NCBI GenBank assembly: GCA_026169535.1
Contig: JAPFCU010000077.1
Coordinates: 1 to 64,000 of the forward strand
Direction: 5' to 3'
Source: Blautia sp.
Lineage (GTDB): Bacteria; Bacillota; Clostridia; Lachnospirales; Lachnospiraceae
DNA length: 64,000 nucleotides
A program made the translations under genes and the position numbers. The notes beneath the pieces were generated by a model. It was not told the DNA's origin and made no database searches. It saw only the letters and a program-made list of their open reading frames with translations. Each line of letters opens with the position of its first letter. The first letter of the stretch is position 1. This document shows positions 17,026 to 24,967 of this stretch, piece by piece.

Positions 17026-17985
17026 CTAATCCCGAAGCTGTTTTCCCGTGATCTCAAGAAATACATCATTAAGTGTAGGCAGTTCAGAATATACTCTTCC
17101 AAAAACTGTCCCCTGCTCCTCCAGATAATGCAATATTTTTACCAGATTATTTTTCGCCTCTGTGCAGTGAACCGTAAGAATATCATCTTTATAATCCACC
17201 TGAAACACATGAGGAATCTGTCTGATCTGTGCAAGATGTTCTGAAGTCAGCATCACTGCCTCAATGGTCACCTTTTCTCCTGTTTTGATCATTCCTGTAA
17301 GCTGTTCCTTGGTTCCCACTGCAATGCTTCTTCCATGGTCCATTATGGCGATCCTGCTGCAAAGCTGCTCTACTTCTTCCATGTAATGAGAAGTATATAT
17401 AATTGTAGAACCCTGACGATTCAGTTCTCTGATCCCCTCCAGAATCCGGTTCCTGCTCTGAGGATCCACTGCTACCGTCGGTTCGTCCAGTATAATAAGT
17501 TTCGGTTTATGAGCAATGCCGCAGGCAATGTTCAGTCTTCTTAAAAGACCGCCCGAAAGCTTTTTAGGACGCATTTTCCGATAATCTTCAAGACCGGTAA
17601 ATACAAGCGCCTCCTCTACAAGCTGCTTTTTTCTTTTGCGGTCCTTCACATATAGCCCACAAAAATAATCAATATTTTCATATACTGTCAGTTCCTCAAA
17701 AATCGCTACATTCTGAAGCACAATGCCGATCTGGCTTTTTACCTCGTAGCTGTCCGGAGACATCTCCTCACCCATGATCCGGATACTTCCCTTGTCATAT
17801 TTCAAAAGCGCCAGCATACAGCTGATGGCAGTTGTTTTTCCGGAACCGTTTGGTCCCAGAAGCCCAAAGATCTCCCCCTCCATAATATCCAAGTTCAGAT
17901 GATCCAGCGCCACCAGAGATCCATATCTTTTTACCAGATTTTCTATATGTACGATTCCTTCTTTTTCCCATTCTGTTCTGCCCAT
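17026..17985 (-). CDS. ABC transporter ATPase
   Basis: Nucleotide-binding subunit of the exporter. Walker A GPNGSGKTT, Q-loop segment GIVLQN, signature LSGGLLRR and Walker B KLIILDEPTVAVDP are in order, followed by the His switch YTSHYMEEVE. A C-terminal extension of about 90 residues is typical of drug/lantibiotic exporters (DrrA type). 319 residues from ATG 17985, supported by AGGAGGAG at 17989-17996; an upstream in-frame ATG at 18006 lacks such spacing. First gene of the unit, divergent from the sensor kinase gene. Confidence 0.94.
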   Translation of the reverse strand: MGRTEWEKEGIVHIENLVKRYGSLVALDHLNLDIMEGEIFGLLGPNGSGKTTAISCMLALLKYDKGSIRIMGEEMSPDSYEVKSQIGIVLQNVAIFEELTVYENIDYFCGLYVKDRKRKKQLVEEALVFTGLEDYRKMRPKKLSGGLLRRLNIACGIAHKPKLIILDEPTVAVDPQSRNRILEGIRELNRQGSTIIYTSHYMEEVEQLCSRIAIMDHGRSIAVGTKEQLTGMIKTGEKVTIEAVMLTSEHLAQIRQIPHVFQVDYKDDILTVHCTEAKNNLVKILHYLEEQGTVFGRVYSELPTLNDVFLEITGKQLRD

Positions 17986-18083
17986 AATCTCCTCCTTTTT
18001 CCACATGCCTGTGATTGGCTGATCCTACTGGTATTATAACAGTCCTGTTCCTTCTACGATAGTGAGCACCGTCATCTTCTCAT

Positions 18084-18152
18084 ATGACAAATGTCATAAT
18101 CTTCCATAAAAAATCTTTTTTCTTTGCCACAAAAGCGGTTTTATATTATACT
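18084..18152 (+). promoter_or_regulatory. Kinase promoter and upstream palindrome
   Basis: TTGCCA (18124-18129), 17 bases, TATACT (18147-18152) form the promoter for the sensor kinase. About 30 bp upstream is the palindrome ATGACA-AA-TGTCAT (18084-18097), placed between the divergent ABC and kinase genes. A TATAAT for the ABC direction lies at 18033-18038 on the minus strand. The palindrome is a candidate site for the NarL-type regulator encoded next door. Confidence 0.65.
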
Positions 18153-18218
18153 GAAAGCATCACCAGCATTTACTCCGGAGCAGTTTTGGGGACAGCTCCG
18201 CCACCAGGAGGAACAATT

Positions 18219-19328
18219 ATGAACCGCATTCAGGATATGGGATTTTTAATACTGTTCAGCTTCTTTTCTCTTTTATATCGGAAGCCGGACTATGAATTTG
18301 TGCTGGCATTTCTTCTCTGTCTTTGCTTTTGCTCCATAGGATATGTAACAGAAAATTTCCGTAGGCATCTGATTGTTGGTTTTATTCTGATCAGCTCTTC
18401 TCTTTTGCTTCCCCGGCTCTGTCTTTTCTTTCCTGCGATTTTCTATATATTTTTTATGGATCATCTGTATATCCCAGTTTCTGCAGGAGGCATTCTCTGC
18501 TGTTACCATATTGTCTCTGCAGATAAAAACCGGATACTTCTCTTTCTGTGGATTTTGCTGCTTACGGTTCTTTCCTTTTGCCTGCAGCGCCGCACTGAAA
18601 TCTCTGAGAAGCTGGAACAAAAGCTTATGAAGCTCCGGGATGACAGTACAGAAAAAAATCTCCTTCTTTCAGAAAAAAACCGGATGCTTGTGGAAAAACA
18701 GAATTCTGAAATTTATGCGGCCACTCTGAAAGAGAGAAACCGCATTGCCCGGGAAATCCATGACAATGTAGGCCATCTTCTTTCCCGTTCCATCCTTCTT
18801 ACCGGTGCGGCAAAGGCGGTCAATAAAGAATTTGCTCTGGACTCTGTGCTGGAAAATCTGGATCTGTCTTTAAATCAAGCCATGACAAGTATACGGACAA
18901 GTGTCCATGATCTTCATGATGATTCCATAAATCTAAAGGAGGCCGTCATCGGACTGACTTCGGAATTTCAGTTCTGTCCGGTAACACTGAATTACGATAT
19001 GGGATATGAGGTTCCAAAAGAGATCAAATACTGTTTTATCAGCATTATAAAAGAAAGTCTTTCCAATATCTCCAGACACAGCAGCGCCACTGAAGCGTAT
19101 ATTACACTGAGAGAGCATCCGTCTCTTTATCAGCTCTGTATCAAAGACAATGGAAAAACCTCCGGTTCATCAGATAAAATGGAAGGTCACGTTTCCTCTG
19201 ACAGTCACTCCCGCGGCATCGGGCTTTCCAACATGAAGGATCGGGTGGAATCACTGAAAGGAACTCTTCAGATCACTACAGACAATGGGTTCCGGCTTTT
19301 TATCACCATTCCCAAAGAACAGGAGTAA
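18219..19328 (+). CDS. Sensor histidine kinase, NarL/LiaS class
   Basis: Membrane-bound kinase. Five to six hydrophobic segments fill residues 1-122, with almost no extracellular domain, so it probably senses within the membrane or through a partner. A coiled coil (128-165) leads to the HisKA_3 motif RNRIAREIHDNVGH with phospho-acceptor His181. The ATPase domain has the N box FISIIKESLSNISRHS and the G box SRGIGLSNMKDRV. 369 residues from ATG 18219, set by AGGAGG at 18206-18211 (7-base spacing). It is 3 bp from the response-regulator gene and divergent from the ABC exporter, which is its likely target. Confidence 0.92.
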   Translation: MNRIQDMGFLILFSFFSLLYRKPDYEFVLAFLLCLCFCSIGYVTENFRRHLIVGFILISSSLLLPRLCLFFPAIFYIFFMDHLYIPVSAGGILCCYHIVSADKNRILLFLWILLLTVLSFCLQRRTEISEKLEQKLMKLRDDSTEKNLLLSEKNRMLVEKQNSEIYAATLKERNRIAREIHDNVGHLLSRSILLTGAAKAVNKEFALDSVLENLDLSLNQAMTSIRTSVHDLHDDSINLKEAVIGLTSEFQFCPVTLNYDMGYEVPKEIKYCFISIIKESLSNISRHSSATEAYITLREHPSLYQLCIKDNGKTSGSSDKMEGHVSSDSHSRGIGLSNMKDRVESLKGTLQITTDNGFRLFITIPKEQE

Positions 19329-19331
19329 AAA

Positions 19332-19952
19332 ATGAATGTTTTGATTGTAGACGACGATATTTTTGTATCAGGAGCATTAAAGACCATTCTGGAATCCAGC
19401 GGCGATATCACAGTTCCGGCCGCTGGATCTGATGGAAAAGAAGCGGTTGAATTATTCCGCAGATATCATCCGGACGTACTTCTTATGGATATCCGAATGA
19501 AAGAAGTAAGCGGCCTGGATGCAGCCGCCGAGATACTGAAAGAGTTTCCGGATGCCAGGATTCTCCTTCTTACCACTTTTTCCGATGATGAGTATATCAT
19601 CCGCGCGCTGAAGCTGGGCGCCAAGGGATACCTTCTGAAACAGGATTATGGCAGCATCCTTCCTGCTCTCCGGGCTGTTTATTCCGGTCAGACTGTTTTC
19701 GGTCATGAGATTGTATCCAAGATCCCTGAACTGATCCAGTCCGGTCCTTCCTTCAACTACCAGGCGTATGATATCAGCGAACGGGAACAGGAAATCATCC
19801 GCCTGATTGCAGACGGACTCAGCAACAAGGAAATTGCCGCCCGTCTGTTTCTCAGTGAAGGAACGGTACGAAATTATCTCAGCGCTGTCCTGGATAAGCT
19901 GCATCTGCGGGACCGGACTCAGGTGGCGGTATTTTATTACCGGAACCGTTAA
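19332..19952 (+). CDS. LuxR/NarL family response regulator
   Basis: Partner of the kinase just upstream. The receiver domain has acidic residues Asp7-9 (VDDD), phospho-acceptor Asp53 (LLMDIRM), the TTF switch Thr and the conserved Lys of LLKQD. The C-terminal GerE/LuxR helix-turn-helix covers about 145-206 (ISEREQEIIRLIADGLSNKEIA, then LSEGTVRNYLSAVLDKL). 206 residues. The last 4 bp overlap the convergent GNAT gene. Confidence 0.95.
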   Translation: MNVLIVDDDIFVSGALKTILESSGDITVPAAGSDGKEAVELFRRYHPDVLLMDIRMKEVSGLDAAAEILKEFPDARILLLTTFSDDEYIIRALKLGAKGYLLKQDYGSILPALRAVYSGQTVFGHEIVSKIPELIQSGPSFNYQAYDISEREQEIIRLIADGLSNKEIAARLFLSEGTVRNYLSAVLDKLHLRDRTQVAVFYYRNR

Positions 19953-20464
19953 AGCTCCCTGACCATTTCATGCCACTCTTCACCGCCCCACACGGAGTCG
20001 GAAAGTCCCAGATCCTGAAATCCAAATTTATGGTACATTTCCACCTTTTCTTCCAGGCAGGTAAGAATCAGACGCTTACGGCCTTTCTGCCTTTCCCTTT
20101 GGGCATAACGCTCCACCAGCTCTCTTGCAAGGCCCTGTCCCCGGTAATCCGGAAGCACGGCAAGACCTGTCAGCATAATATTTTTTCCTTTAGAATCATG
20201 AAGGGAAGCATCTGTAAAAACTTCATCTCTAAGATGCTTTTCTTCTGTGGCGATCCCATTAAGAAATCCTGCGATTTTTCCGTTTTTTCTGTCTGTCGCC
20301 ACCAGAAAAATCTCTGATGCAGCCTGAATCCTTTCTTTCATAAATTGAGGAGCACAGGCCTCATTTGGCGGAAAACATTTCTGTTCCAGAGCTGCCGCCT
20401 CCTCTGTTTCTTCTGTCCGCACACTGCGGAATTCAAACTGCTCTTCTATGTTTTTATCTTTCAT
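19949..20464 (-). CDS. GNAT family N-acetyltransferase
   Basis: Acetyl-CoA-dependent acetyltransferase of unknown acceptor. The acetyl-CoA loop is seen as LAVLPDYRGQGLARELVERY (about 115-135), followed by the C-terminal strand LTCLEEKVEMYHKFGFQDLG. 171 residues. It lies 28 bp downstream of the CNNM transporter gene and is probably read through from it. The start has only a weak ribosome-binding site. Confidence 0.88.
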   Translation of the reverse strand: MKDKNIEEQFEFRSVRTEETEEAAALEQKCFPPNEACAPQFMKERIQAASEIFLVATDRKNGKIAGFLNGIATEEKHLRDEVFTDASLHDSKGKNIMLTGLAVLPDYRGQGLARELVERYAQRERQKGRKRLILTCLEEKVEMYHKFGFQDLGLSDSVWGGEEWHEMVREL

Positions 20465-20492
20465 ATGTTATCATCTGCCTTTCTGAAAGCCT

Positions 20493-21845
20493 TTATGCTT
20501 TCTCTGTATCCTTTTCCTGTTTTTCACAAACCTTTACGGTTGCACTTTCAATCTGATGATCCTTAACACTGCTGATATGTATCTGAAGATTCTGAATCTG
20601 AACATCAATATCCTGTTTTCCATCCTCCGGTATCCATCCCAGTTTCTGAAATACCAGTCCTGTCACCGTATCAAATTCCGAGGATGAAATTTCCACAGCC
20701 AGGGCATCCTCAAATTCTTCTATTTCCACATTCCCGATGACTCTCCAGGTATCTTCGTTCAGTTTTTCCATATAAGGATCTTCATTCTCGTCTGCTGTCG
20801 GTTCATCCTCCAGATCTCCCACCAGTTCTTCTATCAGATCATATAAAGTAACAATTCCGGTCATACCTCCATATTCATCAATGATGATTGCCATGGATTT
20901 TTTCTCTGTTTTCATATTTTTAAACAGAACGTCTGCCTTTGTGGTTTCCAGTACAAAATAAGCAGGATATACTGCCTTTTGAAGAACATTTTCCCGGCTT
21001 TTATCTTTAATACGGAAGTAATCTTTGGCATTTAAGACACCGATCACATTATCCGGTGATCCGTCACATACCGGATAGCGAGTATGGCGGCTGTTATGAA
21101 TAGTTTCCGCCCAGGAATCCATATCATCCTCCAGCCACAGGATTGTAACATCTGTACGGTGAGTAGCTATGCTTTCCACCATAATATCATTAAATTCAAA
21201 TACATTCTGGATAAACTCTTTTTCCTGATGAGCAATAGTTCCTTTCTCACTTCCCGCATCAACCATCATTCGAATTTCTTCTTCACTTACCTGTTCTTCT
21301 TCCTCATTGGGGTCAATTCCGCACAGGCGCAGAACAAAATTTGTGGATATAGACAGAAAAGAAACAATTGGCTTAAATACAATGGAAATTCCGCTTACCA
21401 GACCGGAAATTCCCATGGCAAGCTGTTCCGGTTTTTTCATAGCGATTCTTTTCGGAACAAGCTCTCCAAAAATCAGTGTAAAATACGAAAGTACCAAAGT
21501 GATCACAATCACTGCTCCGGCATCCAGGGTTGCTCTCGGAATCTTCACACCCAGAGAAAGGATCCAGTCTACCAATGGTTCAGAGAAATTATCCGCCGCA
21601 AACGCACTTCCCAGAAAACCAGAAAGCGTGATAGCAACCTGAATGGTGGCAAGGAATCTTGCCGGCTCCCGTGTCAGCCGAAACAGTCTTTTTGCCCGGT
21701 TATTCCCCTGTTCCGCCATTCGTTCCAGCTTCGTTTCATTAATAGACAATACTGCTATTTCCGCACTTGCAAAAACAGCATTCAGTGCAATCAGTACAAC
21801 CTGAAATAATAATAAAAAAATCAAAGAACTATTCATATCTGCCAA
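20493..21845 (-). CDS. CNNM/CorC (hemolysin C-like) membrane transporter
   Basis: Integral membrane protein of the CNNM family, associated with Mg2+ (or Co2+) transport. The DUF21 membrane domain has four helices in about residues 1-190 and includes the conserved LGELVPKRIAMKKPEQLA segment. A CBS-pair module follows (about 215-340, with RTDVTILWLEDD and TRYPVCDG), then a C-terminal CorC/HlyC domain (about 360-435). 450 residues. A long 5' leader with its own promoter, a short open frame and a hairpin precedes the gene, suggesting post-initiation control. Confidence 0.92.
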   Translation of the reverse strand: MADMNSSLIFLLLFQVVLIALNAVFASAEIAVLSINETKLERMAEQGNNRAKRLFRLTREPARFLATIQVAITLSGFLGSAFAADNFSEPLVDWILSLGVKIPRATLDAGAVIVITLVLSYFTLIFGELVPKRIAMKKPEQLAMGISGLVSGISIVFKPIVSFLSISTNFVLRLCGIDPNEEEEQVSEEEIRMMVDAGSEKGTIAHQEKEFIQNVFEFNDIMVESIATHRTDVTILWLEDDMDSWAETIHNSRHTRYPVCDGSPDNVIGVLNAKDYFRIKDKSRENVLQKAVYPAYFVLETTKADVLFKNMKTEKKSMAIIIDEYGGMTGIVTLYDLIEELVGDLEDEPTADENEDPYMEKLNEDTWRVIGNVEIEEFEDALAVEISSSEFDTVTGLVFQKLGWIPEDGKQDIDVQIQNLQIHISSVKDHQIESATVKVCEKQEKDTEKA

Positions 21846-21884
21846 CCTCTTTCAAAAATTTTTAATAATCGTTTGTATACAACA

Positions 21885-21926
21885 CAAGACATGACCTGTG
21901 CACACAAATACACAGACCATGTCTTG
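21885..21926 (-). other. Leader hairpin upstream of the CNNM transporter
   Basis: On the minus strand CAAGACATGGTCTGTG pairs with CACAGGTCATGTCTTG around a 10-base loop. The two central GT steps pair as G.U only in minus-strand RNA (they would be A.C mismatches on the other strand), so a 16-bp RNA helix is expected there. No T run follows, so it is not a simple terminator. It lies about 40 bases before the transporter start. Confidence 0.7.
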
Positions 21927-21935
21927 AAATATATG

Positions 21936-21992
21936 TCATTCATTCAGATTATTCTTTTGATTCGGGTCAGCGCAACTGTCGCTATCTTCCAT
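21936..21992 (-). CDS. Possible 18-residue leader peptide of the CNNM transporter
   Basis: Short frame MEDSDSCADPNQKNNLNE between the promoter and the hairpin in the leader. AGGAGG at 22006-22011 lies upstream, but the spacing to the ATG is 13 bases, longer than usual. The peptide is acidic with Asp/Pro/Asn content, reminiscent in character of Mg2+-responsive leader peptides of enteric bacteria; no homology is claimed. Too short to be sure that it is translated. Confidence 0.4.
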   Translation of the reverse strand: MEDSDSCADPNQKNNLNE

Positions 21993-22032
21993 TATAAAAA
22001 TCCAACCTCCTGTAAATTATCTAATGGCACAT

Positions 22033-22061
22033 ATTATAGCCATTCCTGCACTCACAGTCAA
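22033..22061 (-). promoter_or_regulatory. Promoter of the CNNM leader
   Basis: TTGACT (22056-22061), 17-base spacer, TATAAT (22033-22038) on the minus strand. It gives a leader of about 180 nucleotides before the transporter start at 21845. Confidence 0.85.
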
Positions 22062-22148
22062 TATTACAGATGTTAAATTTCATAAAGATTTTATAAAATA
22101 TTCTGCCCGTCAGTAAATATCACTTTTCCATATACTGAAATGAAAATC

Positions 22149-22652
22149 TCAGCTTTTATATTCATTAATTTTTATCAAGATATAATGAAGCGGCTTAAAC
22201 AATATCAGGCACAAGAATACATTTCCGATACAATGTGTGATATCGCTGGGTATTCCTGCAATCCAGTAAGCAAAAGCCCCGGAAGGACCACTGATAAAGA
22301 AATACGGAAGACTGCACAGCGCCCCAAAAGCAAGTCCAAAAAATCCGGATATGATACTCCAGCAAACAAAAGATGTCTGCTTTCTGAATACGAGGGTTAT
22401 AAAACAAAGGACTGTCCATACATAAAGATAATTGATCCACCATAATCCAAACCCATAGGTAATGCCTTCCAGAAAGACAAAGGCATACACAACTCCAAAA
22501 ACTTTCCTGCCTATTACAAGCGTGTACAAAATAAACAAAAGTGTCACAAGCTCTATATTCGGAAGAAAGCTTAACGCCACCTGGCTGATAAAGACAATCG
22601 CTGCCATGACTCCCATGACAGCCAGATCCTTTGTCTTAAGAGAGGTCTTCAT
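22149..22652 (-). CDS. ECF transporter substrate-binding (S) component, probably corrinoid
   Basis: Small membrane protein with about five to six helices (LAVMGVMAAIVFISQVALSFL near the start, then repeated hydrophobic spans), as in energy-coupling-factor S components; 167 residues. ATG 22652 is preferred (GAGGG 6 bases upstream) and overlaps the stop of the DUF4430 gene as TGATG, so the two are translationally coupled. An upstream cobalamin riboswitch controls both, so vitamin B12 or a precursor is the likely ligand. The shared ATPase and T subunits are not in the window. Confidence 0.85.
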   Translation of the reverse strand: MKTSLKTKDLAVMGVMAAIVFISQVALSFLPNIELVTLLFILYTLVIGRKVFGVVYAFVFLEGITYGFGLWWINYLYVWTVLCFITLVFRKQTSFVCWSIISGFFGLAFGALCSLPYFFISGPSGAFAYWIAGIPSDITHCIGNVFLCLILFKPLHYILIKINEYKS

Positions 22653-23053
22653 CAATATCCCTCTGTTAAAGTAAGTTCATACTGATCGCCATCCTGGATC
22701 GGTGTCTGATCTGCAGAGGTGTTTACCTGTTCCCCGCCTTTGGTGATACACCACCACTGCTGTTTTGAATCATCTGCTTTCACATGATTAACTGTAGTGA
22801 TAAACATACCATATTGCCCGTCTTCACCTTCGATCAGTTTATTATCTGTCAGGACTTCCCCAAGATACTCTGCATCTGTCTGATAGGTAAATGTCTCTTC
22901 GCCCTGATCAAGAGCTGATACCTTTACGGTGATTTCCTTGCTTCCTTCTGTTGTACCGGGTTTAAATTTCAAGTAGCACAATCCAGCTGCTGCTATGACC
23001 ACAACAAGAGCGATCACCGCAATCAGAGTTGATTTTTGTTTTTTGTTTTTCAT
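22652..23053 (-). CDS. DUF4430 domain protein, secreted or membrane-anchored, B12-controlled
   Basis: One N-terminal membrane segment (about 10-27, LIAVIALVVVIAAAGLCYL) and an extracellular DUF4430 domain related to the C-terminal domain of intrinsic factor/transcobalamin (YLGEVLTDN, QWWCITKGGEQVNTSADQTPIQDGDQYELTLTEGY). 133 residues from ATG 23053 with AGGAG 5 bases upstream. It sits between a cobalamin riboswitch and an ECF S component, which makes surface capture of corrinoids the natural hypothesis. Confidence 0.87.
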   Translation of the reverse strand: MKNKKQKSTLIAVIALVVVIAAAGLCYLKFKPGTTEGSKEITVKVSALDQGEETFTYQTDAEYLGEVLTDNKLIEGEDGQYGMFITTVNHVKADDSKQQWWCITKGGEQVNTSADQTPIQDGDQYELTLTEGY

Positions 23054-23121
23054 TTTTTCTCCTTTCGTAAAACAAGCATAAAAAACAGACATCCGTTTTT
23101 ATCCATCGAATGATCTTTTTT

Positions 23122-23271
23122 CATGCAGATAAAAAGTATTCTGACTTAAGCCAAATCTTTTCCTACTAGAGCCCCTTCCCGAAATTCTTCAGTGGCACGG
23201 CCTGTTCGTTGCTTTTACAGCAGGGATAAAACTGTTCCGGATTCCCACCGGATTCACATTTTATCCGCATG
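23122..23271 (-). promoter_or_regulatory. Cobalamin riboswitch
   Basis: On the minus strand the order is: closing-helix arm CATGCGGATAAAA (23259-23271), GGTGGGAATCCGGAAC (23234-23249), core GCCACTG (23190-23196), B12-box-like AAGTCAGAATAC (23136-23147), then the other closing arm TTTTATCTGCATG (23122-23134) with one G.U pair. These are the conserved elements of class I/II cobalamin aptamers. The expression platform between 23054 and 23121 was not resolved; the gene's ribosome-binding site lies in it. Confidence 0.9.
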
Positions 23272-23355
23272 TTTCAGATATCTTATTTTTTATAAATTTC
23301 TTAAAATATATAAATATTTCAAGTAATTTTATCGTATCATAAGGTATTTTTATTG

Positions 23356-24111
23356 TCAATAAAAATGCCTGTTTTGAAGCTGTGAAAAAGATTTGCAGAT
23401 ATTTTCTTCCGTACTGCATTCTATTGTACAGGAAACTTCTGTCCTGTCACGAAACATGTTCAGAACCTGCCCATAAGGAACTGTTCCGTCTCCCAGTGCC
23501 TGATGCCTGTCCCTGTCTCCCGGGTTGTCATGAATATGAAGGTGGCGGATATAAGGAAAAAGTGTTTCCGCCCATTCTGTACAGTCTGTCCGGGAAAAGC
23601 AGTTTGCATGACCGATATCCAGGCAGATTCCAAAAGAAGGATGGGAAACCTTCTCCATAACCTCTCTCAATGGTTCCGGAAGAGGATCCATTACATTTTC
23701 CATAAGGATCTCTACAGAATCATCTTTATCGTCCAGAAACCTCTTATAAAAATCTGCCATTCGATCTGCCCAGCCTGTAAGAAAATAAACAGAGGGAATA
23801 AATCCACTGTGCAGGATCAGTTTTTTTGCGCCCAGCTCCCCAGCTGCCTGATATGCCTGTTCATATCGTGTTCGTGTAGCCTGTACCACCAGCGTATCAT
23901 AAGCCATGGGATTCAGATCAAGAAACGGACCATGGAGGATAAGCTCTCTGCATTCCATAAATTCCAGGCGTTTCTGATAGGTCCTCAGCGACCGGTCAAG
24001 ATTATCCAGATTTTCCGCTACTGAGAATTCGATGCTTTCTATCCCCATGCCTGTCCGGGCGATTATTTCTTTCATTTCTTCATCTTTTACCAGATGACTG
24101 ATATAAATCAT
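23356..24111 (-). CDS. Sugar phosphate isomerase/epimerase-like TIM-barrel protein
   Basis: Xylose-isomerase-like (AP-endonuclease family 2) barrel. Metal-ligand segments can be seen: LILHGPFLDLNP, KLILHSGF, ILMENVMDP, ICLDIGHANCF, HLHIHDN and TIECS, in the order expected for the eight strands. 251 residues. No signal peptide. It stands 15 bp from the metallopeptidase gene upstream on the same strand, perhaps co-transcribed. Substrate unknown. Confidence 0.85.
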   Translation of the reverse strand: MIYISHLVKDEEMKEIIARTGMGIESIEFSVAENLDNLDRSLRTYQKRLEFMECRELILHGPFLDLNPMAYDTLVVQATRTRYEQAYQAAGELGAKKLILHSGFIPSVYFLTGWADRMADFYKRFLDDKDDSVEILMENVMDPLPEPLREVMEKVSHPSFGICLDIGHANCFSRTDCTEWAETLFPYIRHLHIHDNPGDRDRHQALGDGTVPYGQVLNMFRDRTEVSCTIECSTEENICKSFSQLQNRHFY

Positions 24112-24126
24112 AACTTCTCCCTTTAC

Positions 24127-24702
24127 CTATACCAGATCATAGGATTTTAACTGTTTTCTGCGCCGTCTGTAGTCCGGACAGTATTTTTCCACCTCAGACC
24201 AGAACTCTCTGTAGTGATCCATATGGCTCCGATGAGCCAGCTCATGGATCACTACATAGTCCAGCAGTTCTTCCGGAAGATAATAAAGCTGATAATTAAA
24301 ATTTACATTCCCCTTGGCACTGCAGCTTCCCCACCTGGTCTTCTGATTACGAATAGTGATCCTCCCTACTGTAACTCCCATGACCTGACTGTAATACTTA
24401 ACCCTGTCTCCTATTTTTTCTTTTATTTTTTCTATTTCTTCCAGGGGTAATTTTTCTGCTGGCACCGCGCCTGTGGAATTACATGTATTTTTTCTGCTTT
24501 GCATCAACTCTGTTTTCTCAAGAATCCATTTTCTGTGTTTTTCAACAAATTTTTCCACTTCACTGTCCTGTAGCCGGTTAGGAATCCGAACCAGAACATC
24601 TTTCCCGCTCCGCACCTCCAGCCCGATACTTTTTCTGGACGAACGGATCACCGTCAGAAGAATCTCCCTGTCATCATTCTGTATCTTCAACTGCTGTAAC
24701 AA
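24127..24702 (-). CDS. YgjP-like zinc metallopeptidase (DUF45)
   Basis: Cytosolic protein of the YgjP/WLM group with the zinc motif VIHELAHRSHMDH (HExxH, third ligand in MDHYREFW) and the family signature QKTRWGSCSAKGNVNFNYQLYYLP just before it. 191 residues is normal. A TTG start at 24702 is chosen because AAGGAGA at 24709-24715 is 6 bases upstream. Cellular role in Firmicutes is not settled. Confidence 0.9.
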   Translation of the reverse strand: MLQQLKIQNDDREILLTVIRSSRKSIGLEVRSGKDVLVRIPNRLQDSEVEKFVEKHRKWILEKTELMQSRKNTCNSTGAVPAEKLPLEEIEKIKEKIGDRVKYYSQVMGVTVGRITIRNQKTRWGSCSAKGNVNFNYQLYYLPEELLDYVVIHELAHRSHMDHYREFWSEVEKYCPDYRRRRKQLKSYDLV

Positions 24703-24742
24703 GGCTGATCTCCTTTCAAAATACTGAAAGCCCTTTTCTTGT

Positions 24743-24955
24743 TTATTTCTCTTCCAGAGCTTCCTCTACTGCTTCTCCTGCATCTTCCAGCGCATCCAGA
24801 GCTTCTGTAAGGATATCCGCTTTCTCCTGATCTCTGTCTTCATATTCTTCCAGTACATCCACCAGCTGATCCTTCAGATTCTCCAGCTGCTTCCTGATCG
24901 CCGCCAGCTTATTATTTTTTTCTGCTTCTGCTGTAAATTCTCTTACCTTTGCCAT
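24743..24955 (-). CDS. Small acidic coiled-coil protein
   Basis: 70 residues, not recognised. Nearly all helical by composition, with a heptad-like run (LAAIRKQLENLKDQLVDVLEEYEDRDQEKAD) and a highly acidic end (DAGEAVEEALEEK). No signal peptide or membrane segment. AAGGAG precedes the ATG. It lies 12 bp downstream of the 337-residue hypothetical gene and is probably in one operon with it. Confidence 0.75.
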   Translation of the reverse strand: MAKVREFTAEAEKNNKLAAIRKQLENLKDQLVDVLEEYEDRDQEKADILTEALDALEDAGEAVEEALEEK

Positions 24956-24967
24956 AATTTATTCTCC

